Shown here piece by piece: positions 30,124 to 43,600 of a stretch of DNA of 64,000 bases. The position numbers and the translations under genes were made by a program. This DNA comes from Pycnococcus provasolii (Eukaryota; Chlorophyta; Pseudoscourfieldiophyceae; Pseudoscourfieldiales), in contig CP150548.1 of NCBI GenBank assembly GCA_049487715.1, positions 868,001-932,000 of the forward strand, in the 5' to 3' direction. Numbering within the stretch: the first letter of the stretch is position 1; every line of letters starts with the position of its first letter. The notes beneath the pieces were generated by a model. It was not told the DNA's origin and did no database searches. It worked only from the letters and a program-made list of their open reading frames with translations.

Positions 30124-31413
30124 ATGTCCGCGCGCATGTCCCAGGTGCACATGTCATGCCGTGCTTCGGGCAGCCACAGCACTATTGCATCGTCGTCTTC
30201 TCGTCATCTCCGTCGCCCTTTTAGCACTTCCTCTTCTTCTAAGCTTCGCACTTCTGCTAAGCCTTCCTCTTGCTCGTCGTCTGTGATAACTTTTTGCGGT
30301 GGTGCTGCTGGTGGTAATGCATCTCGTTGTGGTTGGGCCAACACCAACGGGGTCCCGTTGTTTGCGACGACAACCTCAATCAAACGATGTGCAGCAGCAC
30401 GTCCGTCTGTCGTACTTAGGTGCGCCGGATCTTCAGCGGCTGCTGGCGGCGCCTCCGAAGAGGAGAAAAAGGAGGATGGCGGTATGTTCGGAAAGGAGGG
30501 ACTCACCACGCTCGGGTTCATCCTCTTCTGGTACGCGCTGAACATTGGCTTCAACATCAACAACAAGGCGCTCTTCAACCAGTTCCCGTTCCCGTGGACC
30601 GTTTCCACCGTGCACGTGATTGTCGGCTCCATCTACTGCGCAGTGCTGTACGCGCTCGGCTTCAAGGATGCGTCTTTCGGCCGCCCGATTGACAAGAAGG
30701 AGTTTGGATACCTCGTCAAGCCTGCCACCATGCACGCGCTCGGGCACATCGCCGCGAACCTGAGCTTCGCCGCCGTGGCCATCAGCCTCACGCACACCGT
30801 GAAGACGCTCGAGCCGGCGTTCAACGTCGTCATGAGCAAGCTCATCCTCGGAACCGTCACGCCGCTCCCGGTGGTGGCTACACTGGCTCCCATCATCATC
30901 GGCGTTGCTCTGGCGTCAGCCGCCGAGGTGTCCTTCAACTGGCTCGGCTTCATCTGCGCTATGCTCTCGAACCTCACGTTCAGCTTCCGCGCCGTGTGGG
31001 TGAAGGAGTGCCAGGCGAATGTCAAGAACTTCACGGCAACGAACAACTACGCCTATACGAGCGTCATCTCGATGTTCATCTGCGCGCCGCTTGCTCTCAT
31101 CTTCGAGGGTGGATCGGTCGTCGAGGGTGCCAAGACGGCCATCGCGTCGATGGGCGCGACGACCTTCTGGTTCCAGCTCTTCCTCGTTGGCATCTTCTAC
31201 CACCTCTACAACCAGTTTGCATACCAGACGCTCAACCGCGTCAGCCCAGTCGCGCACGGCGTCTGCAACGTCGTCAAGCGCATCGTCGTCATCTTCTCGA
31301 GCGTCATCTTCTTCGGAAACGTCATGACGCAGAAGACGATCATCGGAACGTGCATTGCCATCGCCGGCACGTACCTGTACACGACGATGAACCAAAAATA
31401 CAAGGCGAAGTAA
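30124..31413 (+). CDS. Plastid triose-phosphate/phosphate translocator family protein
   Basis: Intronless ORF of 429 residues from an ATG. A Ser/Arg-rich plastid transit peptide (about 1-100) precedes a ten-helix drug/metabolite-type transporter. Family motifs visible are YALNIGFNINNKALFNQFPFPW in the first helices, HTVKTLEPAFNVVMSK near the middle, and SPVAHGVCNVVKRIVVI late in the protein, with the two conserved basic residues (K and R) that bind phosphate. This family exchanges triose phosphate, phosphoenolpyruvate or hexose phosphate for inorganic phosphate across the inner chloroplast envelope. I favour TPT or PPT, but the substrate class cannot be fixed by motifs alone. Confidence 0.9.
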   Translation: MSARMSQVHMSCRASGSHSTIASSSSRHLRRPFSTSSSSKLRTSAKPSSCSSSVITFCGGAAGGNASRCGWANTNGVPLFATTTSIKRCAAARPSVVLRCAGSSAAAGGASEEEKKEDGGMFGKEGLTTLGFILFWYALNIGFNINNKALFNQFPFPWTVSTVHVIVGSIYCAVLYALGFKDASFGRPIDKKEFGYLVKPATMHALGHIAANLSFAAVAISLTHTVKTLEPAFNVVMSKLILGTVTPLPVVATLAPIIIGVALASAAEVSFNWLGFICAMLSNLTFSFRAVWVKECQANVKNFTATNNYAYTSVISMFICAPLALIFEGGSVVEGAKTAIASMGATTFWFQLFLVGIFYHLYNQFAYQTLNRVSPVAHGVCNVVKRIVVIFSSVIFFGNVMTQKTIIGTCIAIAGTYLYTTMNQKYKAK

Positions 31414-31499
31414 GCCGCAAGGCATTTGAGCAACAGCGCGCCTTTTAAGTGTTTTGCAAGAGTAAAAAGTGGGAATTGGCAGAATTGTTGCATACGTTT

Positions 31500-31504
31500 T
31501 GTAA
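31500..31504 (+). promoter_or_regulatory. TGTAA poly(A) signal of the translocator gene
   Basis: TGTAA 87 bases after the stop at 31413. Confidence 0.4.
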
Positions 31505-31585
31505 AAAGCGGCCTTGGAAATTAGACTTTCGTGACTACCACTACTCAATACCAGAAGGTAAATCATCCCATAATTCTTAATGTAG

Positions 31586-31590
31586 TTACA
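31586..31590 (-). promoter_or_regulatory. TGTAA poly(A) signal of the giant surface-protein gene
   Basis: TTACA on the plus strand, 42 bases beyond the stop codon of the convergent giant gene. Confidence 0.45.
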
Positions 31591-31631
31591 CACTGTACTG
31601 TACTTTTGAAAGAATGCTATATATAACTTTT

Positions 31632-34600
31632 CTATTTCTTTCCTGTTTCTTCTCCAGTTCCTGGAGAAGAAGATATGACGCCAGCGTAAATGCGACCATC
31701 GTCCGGCGGAGCATCGACTCCAAGCTGATCTTGAACAAACTCGCTTAGGGCACTCCTTTGCCGATCGAGGCCTTGTGATGTAGGCCGTGACTTCGAAGCC
31801 ACAGAAGCAGTCTCGGCAGCTTCCACGACAGCCAAGTCAGCCTTTGCTTGCCGCACTGCATCTTCCACGCGCTCATCCGTCGTCTGTCGTGCTAAGGATG
31901 CGCCGCTTCCTGCATCCCCCGCCGCTGTACCAGGCAACTCAATAGCTGAGGCGATATCCGTGGTGCTTGGTTGTTGTTGCTCCGCCGACGGTAAATGTGG
32001 GGGCGGTGGTCCAGATGGCGGGGCGATACCCGGCGGTGGACGCGGGAGCGCCGCCGACTTGAATCGACTAAGGTTGATCTCATTCTTCGCCGCTCGCTGG
32101 AAAGCTCCCAGAGCTCCACTGGGACCTTGTGACGACGTCGCATTTGAAGCAACTACCGGTGGAGGTGGAAGTTTCGCGGCAACCATTCCGCCGCTATCTC
32201 CAACGGCAAGCGGATTCACTCGCTTGTAGGCAAGCTGGGCGCCACCTGTCGCATATGCCGCGGGTGCAGCAGGTCGACCCACCCCGCGAGGCTGCTGGTA
32301 GGCTGGCAAAACGGCACCTCCAGCACCACCAAATTGTTGTTCCTCCTGTCGCCACACGAAGGATCCTGCGTTGCCTGGATTGAATGGTCGCTCAGGCCCG
32401 AAAGGTGTCGAGTCGAATAGCACCGCGCTCGGCGTCGTTGGCTGATCGACGGAACCTGAGCGAGTGGCACGTGTTGAGCTTAACGCGGCGGGATTTTCCG
32501 TCTCGTAGTAGAAGCCGCCACCGGCGCTCGCACGTGCTACCGACGGTACCGTGGGGTGCGTCATCATGGCAGTGCTCATTTCATCGCCGCCGCTGCTCGG
32601 AGGACTCGGCGCGTGGAATTTTCCTCCCGGTGTGGGCAGGTTGGCTGACACCGACGCCATGGAGGCGTGAACAGTGACTGCATGTGGTGCGGCGTCACCT
32701 TCGTGCCTGCCCGGCATCACCGCATTCTGCCAACTTGCAAGATCTTGCCTGCTTTCGAAATTCGTGTTTTTAGGCATCGCGGCACCGGACATCGTCACCG
32801 TGGTATCTGTTGCCTTCTCCACATCTACCACTACATCTGAACCTCGAGCTCCAACCTTACGAGAGCGATTCCAGGCATAATAAGCAGCCGCGGAAAAAAT
32901 CAGCAGCGCCGAACTAGCGCAGACAATCACGACAATTGTGGTCGCCTCGTCAACAGATGAGGCTGCAGAAGCGCTGGTCGTTGTTGTCGTCAACACGAAG
33001 GAGAATTTTGAATCGTCCTTATTCTCGTCATCGGTGATTCCCTTGGGCTCCACAATCTCAACATCCAGGCTGAGCAGGTCTGTGCCAAGAGCTGATCCCA
33101 ATTCACCGGTCGTTGCCTTGTCTACGACTAATGTCGCAAGCGCCTCGAGCGAAGCGGATTGGGATGGTGCCGGCGGAGGAGACGGCGGTGGCATCGACGG
33201 CGGCGGCGACAATCGGGTAGGACTTCCCAATGGCGACGGTGGCGGTGGCGGTGATGGCGCCGCCGTTTCCACCGCAAAGGACTGTTCATCCTTTTCTGCA
33301 AGAAGTACCGAATCATCTTCTCGAATCTCCACATTGACGGACACTCCTTCTGTGACGCTGAAAAGCGTTCGCCTACGTCGACCAGCGACAATGCTCACCA
33401 CGCGAACTCGCTTAGGATCGATGCCAAGAACTGCTGCAAGATTCGAGGCGAATCGGCCACTCTCGGTGTCGTAAAATTGCTCCACGCTCAGCGCAAGCTT
33501 CATGTTTAGCTTGACTACAGCCTCCGTGCGGATTTCCACCGGCCCAACTCCAGACGGAAGCAGAATGGTTGCCTGCGCAGTCAAGCCGTCGAAGAAGAAC
33601 TGCACTTCGCGGCTTCCTGAAGCACGCGAGGGCATCTGGTCCGACTCCACCACGCGGCCCCGACCAGGCAGGAAAGCGAAGCGGCGGAGCTTATCACGAT
33701 ATGGAATTGTGAGCAAGATGCTTGAGTCAGCCTCACGACGCTCGCGAACAAAACTAGGCGCTGGCGTCCAAATGCGCAGGAAGCCGGGTGGCGTGCCAGT
33801 CCAGTTGGCCTTGTAGTCGCGGTCCATCTGCACAACGCTCCAAAATGCCGCCAATCGCTTCTGGCAGGTGTATGCCGCACACCACCCGTGGTCCATGGTG
33901 GCAACGAGGAGATCCGTTGGTCCGTAAGTGATCGCCTCATTGTTGCCAATCTTACTTGAGTCCCACGTGTGCAGCTGCAACACGCCATTTGAGCGTTCTT
34001 CGCGATCGGCGTCGCGTGACTCGAAAACGAGCGGGGTGGGCGGCGAAGCGCTCAGAGCGACAGCGCCACCTGAGGCACGAATGTCCTTGCACCCGTGTCC
34101 TTGGCCACTCGCCAGCGGTGCGCATATGCTGGTGTCGTACAGATCATCCAATGCCGTTCCCTGGTGCACACGTGGACGTGGCAGCACGTTGTGACCGAGT
34201 TGCATCGGCGCGCTGTTACCGAATAATCCGCCGTCGTGATCGATGATCAAGCCGTGACCGGGCCCATTGCAATTGAGAGGGTGCCCCGTTGGCTCCCACA
34301 CATCCTCACCGCAGTCGCTGGGATTGCGCCAACCTGCCTCGGCTGCCGGAAATTCGACAAGCGATCCAGCATCGGTGGTTGTGTTAACAAGCGACGCGCT
34401 GTGCAGATGCACCGGATGCGCAGCGTCAGGTGTTGTGGCAAGGTGATAAGAGATGGGAAACAAGCTGATACCATCGCATTGATCAAAATCGTGGAAGCTC
34501 GACACATTCACGTGCGTGTAGCCATGAACGATAGGGTAATTCATCACCTTATCCCACGGCTTTTTTTCCGGTCCAGGTGAAAATCCCAGCGCAAATGCAC

Positions 34601-37600
34601 TTGCCATAAGCCCAACAATCTTCTTGGATCTTAGCGGGTAGGACTGCATTGATGGGTTGGGGAATAGACATCCCTCGTCCTTGTAGCCACCTGATGCACA
34701 CGAACACACACCGCGACCACCGCGATTGCTTGCAGTATCGCCTCCAAAGTGCACGTCATGCATCAGAACCGCGGCGTTCTCATCGGTGAAGCTACCCTGC
34801 CTCATCATGTGAACACCAGCGTGCTTGGTATCGAAGAAAGCGCTATTCGACAGCACTGCGTTGGCCGTAATGCCCATACCAAGCAAACCAAAGTCCCAAG
34901 CATGGTGCACAGTGAAGTGTGCCACCCTCGAGCACGCTGATCCCTTGCGTCCGTCAAGCATCATCCCAACGAGAACGGCGTGTGCCACGTTGTTCTCAAA
35001 TATACCACCGTCACCAACCAGCGGATCGCAAACATCAGCTCCGGCATACCTGTATCCCAGTCTATCTGAACCTGCGGCGATGGTATGGCGTACGATGTCC
35101 CCACCGGCAAGCTCGCTGATCTGAAAGATTGCAGGTAAATCCTTGTCGAATTTCGACTTTTTGAACTTCTCGAGGCCTCCCGCAAGCACATGCTCAATCA
35201 AGTTGCCACCGCGGCTATTCGTCACCTCCACCGTCGACCAATCAAGGCTAAGCACAGCTGCGACATTCGCGAGCCGTGCACCTTGCGTGCCGCGAAGCAA
35301 AATTCCGCCGTCCATTGCGTTCAGCACCGCAACGTCGCTAATGTTATACGCTGCACTGCTTCCCTCCGAAAGCGAGAGAGCAGGGCGTTGAAGGCCTTGT
35401 TGCCCACAGTGGTCAAGGGTTACTCCATGAAGACGAACACGAGCGTTGTTGCCGAATGACGCAACGTGACATCCAAAGCGTTCCGTGGAAGAACTGAGCT
35501 GCATGTCACCGTCATCAGCCGTAACGGTTATTGAAGAGTCGACGAATGCCACCTCGGGCTCGTACGAGACAGTCGTGCCTACGGCGGGCGCCGAAGCTTC
35601 AGGGCGAGAGAATCGCGGTGCGGAGTCTGTGTAAAGGCGATATCGATCTTCAGAGAGCTTTTCCACAGCCGTCACTTGCACCAGCTCGTGACTGCGCGGA
35701 TTGAAAGCTGAAGGAGCAAGCCAGATACGACCGACAAAGTCATCCGAGATGCGGAGATTGGCACCAGCACCCTGAACGTCGACGTGCGTGCTGGTCTGCG
35801 CGACCAACTTCAAATAGCGGGGAGCACCCGTGATCGTCTTGGCAACGAGAGAGAGCGCACCGAACACGCTGAGCGCTTTCGATGCGGGGCTTGCCGCATC
35901 TCTGATTTCGGCTGGTTCGTCGCCCTTCGCGTCGTCCACGCCTCGCGATGCGCGTGTGCCGTGGAGCGAAATGCGAGCTAGCCCTTCAAATGGCTGTTCG
36001 TCGGTGCCAGCCTCCAGGCGTCCGCCACGATCCACGACGACCCGATTCGCAGATAACGTCACCACATCGTCCATGCCACGGGAGAGGAAGGTCAGATTGC
36101 CAGCGATCGTCAGGGTATTTAGCTTTGGCGTATCCACGTTCAGGATCACGTCCCAGCCAGGCCCGATGTACGCATCTTCGCCATCCTGAGGAAGTGTTCC
36201 ACTAGGCCAGAGAGATGGATCAGTCCACATCACGGTGCCATTTCCTGGAATGAAGGGTGGCGGTGGCGGTGGCGGACAGCCCGCCGCTGGACACTCCTTC
36301 GCCTCAATGTTGACGTTCGAGCGTGACGAGCCTAGTTGCAGCAGAGACAGCGCAGTGTAGGGGATGATGTCTGAAGCATTGACACCAACGACTCCTTCCT
36401 CCTCCACGTACGTGTGAGCCCCATTCGGTGCATCAGTAAGCCCGACGATTCCATCCTCACCGCCGATCGAGCGCGTGTACGCGCGAAGAAGCGCCGCTTG
36501 CAACGACGGCGACGCCTTTTGAACCACCTTCCCTCCGCTCTTCACCTGGAAGTGATCGTAGCGCCGCTGCTGCTCCGAGCGGAGAACCACCCAGTCTGCT
36601 TCGAACATCGCGTCCATGCCGTGGATAGTCCATTTGTTGGAGTCAACGCGTGCAGGCGTTACCCAGTCCACGTTGTAAACGACGCCGGCGGGAACATTCA
36701 TCTGATATCCATTATCATTGTACTTTGAGAAAGGCACACTGTCGCTGACTGGCGAAGGCGCAGCCCCGCCGGTGAATTTAGTGAATCGCAGCGGGTAATA
36801 TTTAATACTGTGCGGTCCGTGGCCGTTCAGGGCGACACGACGGTGGCTCACCGCACCCGTACATATAGACCCATCCTTTTTCATACCCGCCGGCGCTTTT
36901 ATACAAGCCGACGCGGGAAGCAAGTCATTATGTGCAAGCATGGCGGCATTGTTACCCTTTCCAAGCGCGGTGCCATCGCGGTCCACAAATGTTCCCTGGT
37001 GCTTCCACGCGAATCCCCCATGCAACTGAAGACCATCTTCGGTGCTCGACGGGCTGATGTACTGAATCGCAGACAAGTGGGATAGAAATCCGCCTTGATT
37101 TGCCTTGCACTTTCCGCAAGCCTCGTAAACGGCAAGTTTGCCGTTTCCAGGGTGCGAAGAAGCGCCATAATTCTTGAAAGCCACGTTATCCAGGAACAGC
37201 AGCGAGGACCGTGTCTGCGTTGTGATTCCCGCGTGCTTGCGCGCCGATGGCCAGTTGAACATTGCCGGCTTGCTCGTACTATCCTGATCTCGCTCCCAGA
37301 ACCCGATTGTCGATGCAACCACGAGGCTATCGAAGAGTCCCGTGTAGTCGCGTGGGTCGTGCTGCGACAGTGCCGCGTTGAGCGGTCGCCCATCTGACAC
37401 CCACGTGATTTCCACGTTTCCTCCATTGTCCTTGCCGTTGACCTTTGAAGCACTCCGCGATCCTCCAAAGCCATTGTCAGACAGCACAAAGCGATGAAAT
37501 CCCACCGACCCAACCTGGGTTGCGATTGCACCCTCCATCCCATTTTTGACGCCGGTGAAGTTGCTCAACACTGTTGGGACTAACTTGCTCTTTGAGGAGC

Positions 37601-40600
37601 ACGAGTCACTTGGGAACCATTCCGGATGAATGCGAACGCCGTACTTGACATTTGCGTTTGCCGTATTGCCGTCGAACACGCCAAGGCGCGTCCTAGTTGG
37701 GCATGGCGAGAATCGTCCATTGAATGGCGCCGCACTATTCAGATCGATCCAGAAACCGTACGCCTCTGTATTGTAGGCAATATTAGACAGGAATGTGTTG
37801 TTTGGATTCGTAATCCAAAAGCCAGCAGGTGTCGTATCAGACCACAGAAGGCGATGTTGCGCACGCACACCCATCGCCAAATTGCGAACGAACACATTGT
37901 CGATTTCGCTGCCATCTTCTAAAAAGTAGGCGTGCCCCATGATGTCCACAGCCACATTGTTTATCAATTTTACGCCGTGAGTTTGGTGAATTGCAACAGC
38001 ACGAGAGAAGGTGTCGTGAAAGCTGCACCCCTCCACAATAGGATGTCCATATTCCTCGGGATCTGCAACACCAACGGTGCCGTTGACGAACCTTTCCACG
38101 TGAAAATGCAGCGAGTAACGACCGAGCAGGCCAGCCTGACCGCTTTTCGAAATCTCGACATGGCTTAGATGTACATCTGCTCGTGGATATGCTGATGGGT
38201 TCTTGCCCTTGTGCACCATTATGTGCACACCAAATTTTTCTTCCTTGCTTGATGCGTCGCCTTGGATGCGAATATTACGCGACAGAAGCGCGACGGGCAC
38301 ACGATCGTCCACGGTATTCGGAATCTTAACACGATTGAAGTTGCCCTCGCGAGACATCGTATCATCAACCACATGTGTCACCACATCTCCTCCATGTCGA
38401 TACTTGAGCGATTCAGTCGACGCGAAGCACAGCTCTGACGTGCCATCTCCATTTGCGCTGACACGCTCGATAACGCGCCGCTCCATGCCATACGTTACGC
38501 TGGGCACAGATGAACCTATAGCAATCTCCATTCCCGTCTCCCAAACTCCTACATCACCTGTAGATGTTGCCACGTCGTCTGAAACGCGGATGCACGAGTC
38601 ACCGGGAGCTGCGGTATTGAATAGGCGAGTCCATGTGCGCACCACGGGGCGGCCGTACAGGTCTAGTCGACCACCACGGATCGCGAGTACTTTCGCGCCG
38701 TAAACTGGCAAAAATGCCGTTGTATCTTCCCTGCGCCCAGTGAGCGTGATTTCAAAATTGCCGAGGTAAGGACGACCGCGTGAACCTGCGAGTAAGGCAC
38801 CGTCATTCACGATGATGTGGCTAGCAGTCAGCGCCAATTTGGCACCCTCGCCAACGTCGAGCACTCTCAACGTGCCCTCAATCGCCAAGAATCCAAGAGG
38901 TGGAGGCGTAACGTCTAGCACGACGGTTGTATTCTTCGGGATGGAAACGCTGTCGCCGTACAGCGGAGGTTCCGCGCCACCCCAAGTTGTTCGACGAGAC
39001 CACAAGTTTGCCCACTCGTAGATGTCCGGGCGATCCGATGGGTCTTGAATCGATTCGGCATCGATCGAGCCGAGCACCGGAATCTGTCCGGGCAGCGTTA
39101 TCTTGACAATTCCGTACACGCCACTTCCATCTTTCGACGTCACTCCACTCACGCCTGCAGATGGAGTCGACGTGACGCACGTTGCGAGCGTGTCGCTCTG
39201 CAGCACGAGATCGTTGCAAGACCCCACAGTTTTGCCCGTGATTGGGGAAAGGAAGAATACCGAGCATGGACTTCGCGCACCCTCTGCAGGAGGAGTGCAT
39301 GCTGGCATAAGGCGTCGACCCTTGAGTGTGACCTTCGTTCCGCCCTCGGTACTGCCCGCCTGCGGTGATATTGCCAATACACTTGGTGTGAGATCAGCAG
39401 TAGTCTCATATGACCCGAGTCCTTTTTCGGTGAACGAGATTTCCTCCACTTCAGTCCATGAATTTTGGTACGTCACCACCTTCGCACCGTGCTCGCAAGA
39501 TTCGGTTGAGTCCACAATGGAATTGTTGCAGAAGCTTGCACTACTGCAGACCATTGCCTCAATGCGAAATCCTTGTCCCGTGTACAGACTGTGTTGCACG
39601 GAAGCTGGTATATCACCAGCATTGACGGTGAGAAATTCGACTGTCTTGCAGAACTTGCCACCTACAAAGGCTGCATGATGTGCTGTATGGGGAGGCTGCG
39701 AGGACAGCCCTGGCTGAATGAGCGGGGACGCTGCTCCGAAGCCAAGGCCGAACAATGTCAGGCGTGTGCCGCCTTGGGCAGATCCAGCTACAGGATGCAC
39801 ACCCACCGGTTGAAACGGGATATTCACGAGTGGTGCCGGTTGTTCCGCCGCCACGGAAGCATAGCCGTAGGCTTCGACAAGCACCACGAGCTGGAAGGTA
39901 CCCGCAGGCAGTCCACCACCCTCTGGCTGGGCGTCGACTGAGCAGGAAAGACTCCAGGTGATGAACGCTTCGTCAGCATCGGCTGTCTCAGTAGCATTGT
40001 CAGATTCAACGCGAGCAAGTTGGACGCCGGCGCATGCAATGCCAGCTGGCACACTGTTGACAATTGCCGTGCGCGCGTTATTGAGTGACGCAAGCGACGA
40101 CATGTTCTTGCTCGGGACCCATAATACAGTCGCCGCTATCTGCGATGTTGCGCTTGCGGGTATCTGCATCTCCACGGATACGGGGATGCTTGCTCGACCT
40201 TCTTGTGATCCAGCCGCCGCCTGTGTGGGTGAGTACGATGCGACCACAGGTGTGAAATTCTCTCGATATGCGTATCGCTTGGAGAGACGTCCTAGCTGCT
40301 TTCCGCCACCATTGTGAAATGAAATCCAGGCATCGTTGCGATTCGTTTCAGCACGATATGGGACACGACATGTGATGGTATTCGACGTCCATGATAGTGT
40401 AGGACAGACACGTCCACCCACTCTAATGTGGTGTGGTGCTTCCTCGACATACCGTCCATCCGATTCTCCAAACCCATTGCCGTGTATTGTCAGAAGGGTA
40501 CCACCGTGCACCGAACCAGCCTCAGGTTCCACACGAGTTAGTTTCAGAGGCTGCTTAAATTCACCTTCACCCCAGACACGTCCCACGGAATCGGGAAGCG

Positions 40601-43600
40601 TGACGCTGAAGTCGTAGGAACTGTCGTATTTCAACTTGACGTCCGAACACTTCACCAGAGCATCCGCAGAGCTGTAGTCGGTGGAATTGTCTTTCGAAGG
40701 CAGGGACGTGGTACAATCCAGTATTGTCCCGCTCTCACGTACGGATGCGTGCCATCCACCGCCTAGGAATTTCCCTCCCAGCTCGACATTCGCAGAAGCA
40801 CCAACTTCTGCAGCTGCGCGTGCGAAAGCTCCAAGAAGTGGAATCACGAGAGTGTTCGAATCACTGACCTGCAGAGAAGAGGAATCAGCATCTTGCGGCA
40901 ATTCAGCGTAGTCGCCATCTACATAACCGGCATCGTACGCGAACGTTGGCACGGAAATCGACGACGTTGCGGTAACGTCATTCGAAATGAGCGTCAGCGA
41001 CTGTGGTTGTCTGGTCGGCGTGCTATGCACCCAGTGCAGCGGGAGGGTGCGCGGATTTCCCTTGTTCCATGCGGTCGACGAGTTAGTGTGGTCCTGCACG
41101 AGCAGGGCCAACCACGCATTCCCTGACTTTTCGCGCATGGTCACCACAACATCGACGACTGTCCCAGCACTGACCAGTACGCCACCTCGCTTGTACTCGA
41201 CACCGTTTTCTCCGCAGCACTTCGCTTTACTGGCGAGTACGTCGCTCCAGTAGACGATGATACTATCGTCTCCTTCGCCCCATAGGGAGAAATTACCCGC
41301 CACCGGAAAACGCAGCTGAAACTTCGTTCGAGCAACCCAATGATCGTTCGGCCCACCCTGGTATGCTGCTTTTGTGGCCCAGTGAATTTTGAATTTATTC
41401 GAAGTAGCACCCTGTGACTCTGTCAATAGGTCCATAGTTTCCACGTAATCGACTGCGTAGTCTGGCGCCCCGTACAGCGGAAACGGGGAAGAGCCAGCCT
41501 CGTCGTCATGCCGGAGAAGAAGATTGAAGGAGGATGCGACTTTCCAATACTCGAGCACGATAGTCCCTATTGCACGTGGTGTAGTGCACTCGACCGCTTC
41601 GCCCACCACGAGGGTGGAAGCGCAAGGATTATTTCCCACGAACATCGTGGTGTCCTGCGGATCAAAACCCGTGCCTGTTACGACAAGTTTTGTGCCCCCG
41701 ATCAAACCACCTGCAGCAGGGAAGTTGGGTGCCACCGACTTGATGACAGGAGCAGCCTCGATGACAATTGATGGTGTGGTACTCTCCGAAGGCTGCATGA
41801 CTGCATGTCCCGTACCATCGGTGGCCTCAAGCGCGATGGTATATGACCCCGTAGATAAGGATGTGGCAAGCGTACACGATGCGACTGTTCCACTTGCATC
41901 CAGCGTGTTGCCAGAGCATGTAATGGTCGTTCGGCCAAGTAGCGTTAGCGTTGCCTGAAATGCCCCTGCATTCATCTGATCCAGTCCCGAGCCACGGAAT
42001 GTGAAGACGACGTCCGAGGCACCCGCGTCAACTTTCGCTGGCGTTACAGATGTCACGCGTGGCGTCGTGTTTTCGCCATATTGGAAAGAGCACGAGCTCT
42101 GTTCTGCTGAGCAAGTTGCCTCACGCGTATCTGCATCACCCCAGCAATGCAACTTTTCGAGATCGGTCCACCCCTGCCTCCCGCGAAGGCGCGCATTTGA
42201 GCACAGGATGACCCTCACCACCATTGCTTTCGTGGAGATTGCTTCAACTTTGCGTGCCCACGGATCATCTGGCGCGGCATTAGCGGCATAGTGCGCCCTG
42301 GTACGGCATACGATTCTCGTTGCCTCCCAAGTGCTCACATCGCACGGGACGAGGCCATTCGGGAAAGTCGTGGAGACCGGGACGCGCACGTAGACCACCG
42401 CGACGCTATCGGCGCTATACAGTCCACTTCCTGTAATCGTGATATCCGTGCCGCCAGCGATCGATCCCATTGACGGCGAGACGGAGTCGATGTCGAACAC
42501 ATTTGGCCCAATTGCAAAGCTGCGCACGACGAGTGCACCCGACCCGAAATCGCTCACATCGTTCGATGAGACGGGATATGGGACGACAAGGGCGTACATC
42601 GCGCCTTTCGAGAGCGGGGGAAGCGTGCACTGCATGCGTGTGGACGTTGGCAAAGGCGGCGATTCGTCATCTTGCACACGCGTGTTGCCGACACATCGGC
42701 GCAGCTGTAAGTCAGGGGTAAGCTTCGCGAGCGTATGGGAAGCCCACGCACTCAAGAATCCAATTCCGGACCAGTCCTCATCGCCGCCTCCCGTGGGCGT
42801 CACTGACACGACGGAGGGCAGCGGCGCGGTTTCGAGGTACGACTCTGGAACGAGATACGCATCGCTAATGTAAACCTCGCTCGCGGCAATCTCCGGGTGA
42901 TGCACAACGAAATTTGTCGAGACGTAGCCTGCAGCCGATCCGATGTGAGGTCCTGACTCGCTCTGCACGTGCGCCGCACCACGGAAATTAGATTCGCCGT
43001 CTGTCACGGCCCACGTGGCAACGCCAAAGGATTCAATCTCGCCATTCGAAGGGTCGGTGCGAAAGACCTCGAGATTGTAAGCACCCGTCGCGGTGGGCGC
43101 GGTAATGAGGCAAAGCGCATGAAGGCGAGGTGTGTCGATCGCAACGAGTCGGCAAGGCATCTCTTCGTTCGGGGATGCGGTACCCTGCTTCGCTGCATCG
43201 TAGACAGCCACGTACAGCTCTTGGTGCTTGGTGGCATCATCGCTGCCGGCACCAGGAACATCATTCAGTCGAAGAGAAAGAAGAACATTAGATCCAGCCG
43301 CCGCGGATGATGGCGCGACAACAACACTGCGAGCTGCCGGGCTCGTCGGCGGAGTCTCCGGGGAGTCGGAGTCGGCAGCCGAAAATCGGAACGTGCACCC
43401 CACGTCGCTCACGCACGAAGATGCCTGGCACCCGTCGTCGTAGCACGACTCCACGAGTAGCGGCGGTTCGTTGAACAGGTTCGCGTCAACATCCTCGTCA
43501 ACGGAAAGCGCTTCGGCCATACGACGCACTATCGATCCGTCCATCTCGTCGGTTGATAATCCCGGCGGTGTCACGATTTCCGCAATGTCAGGATACGCGC

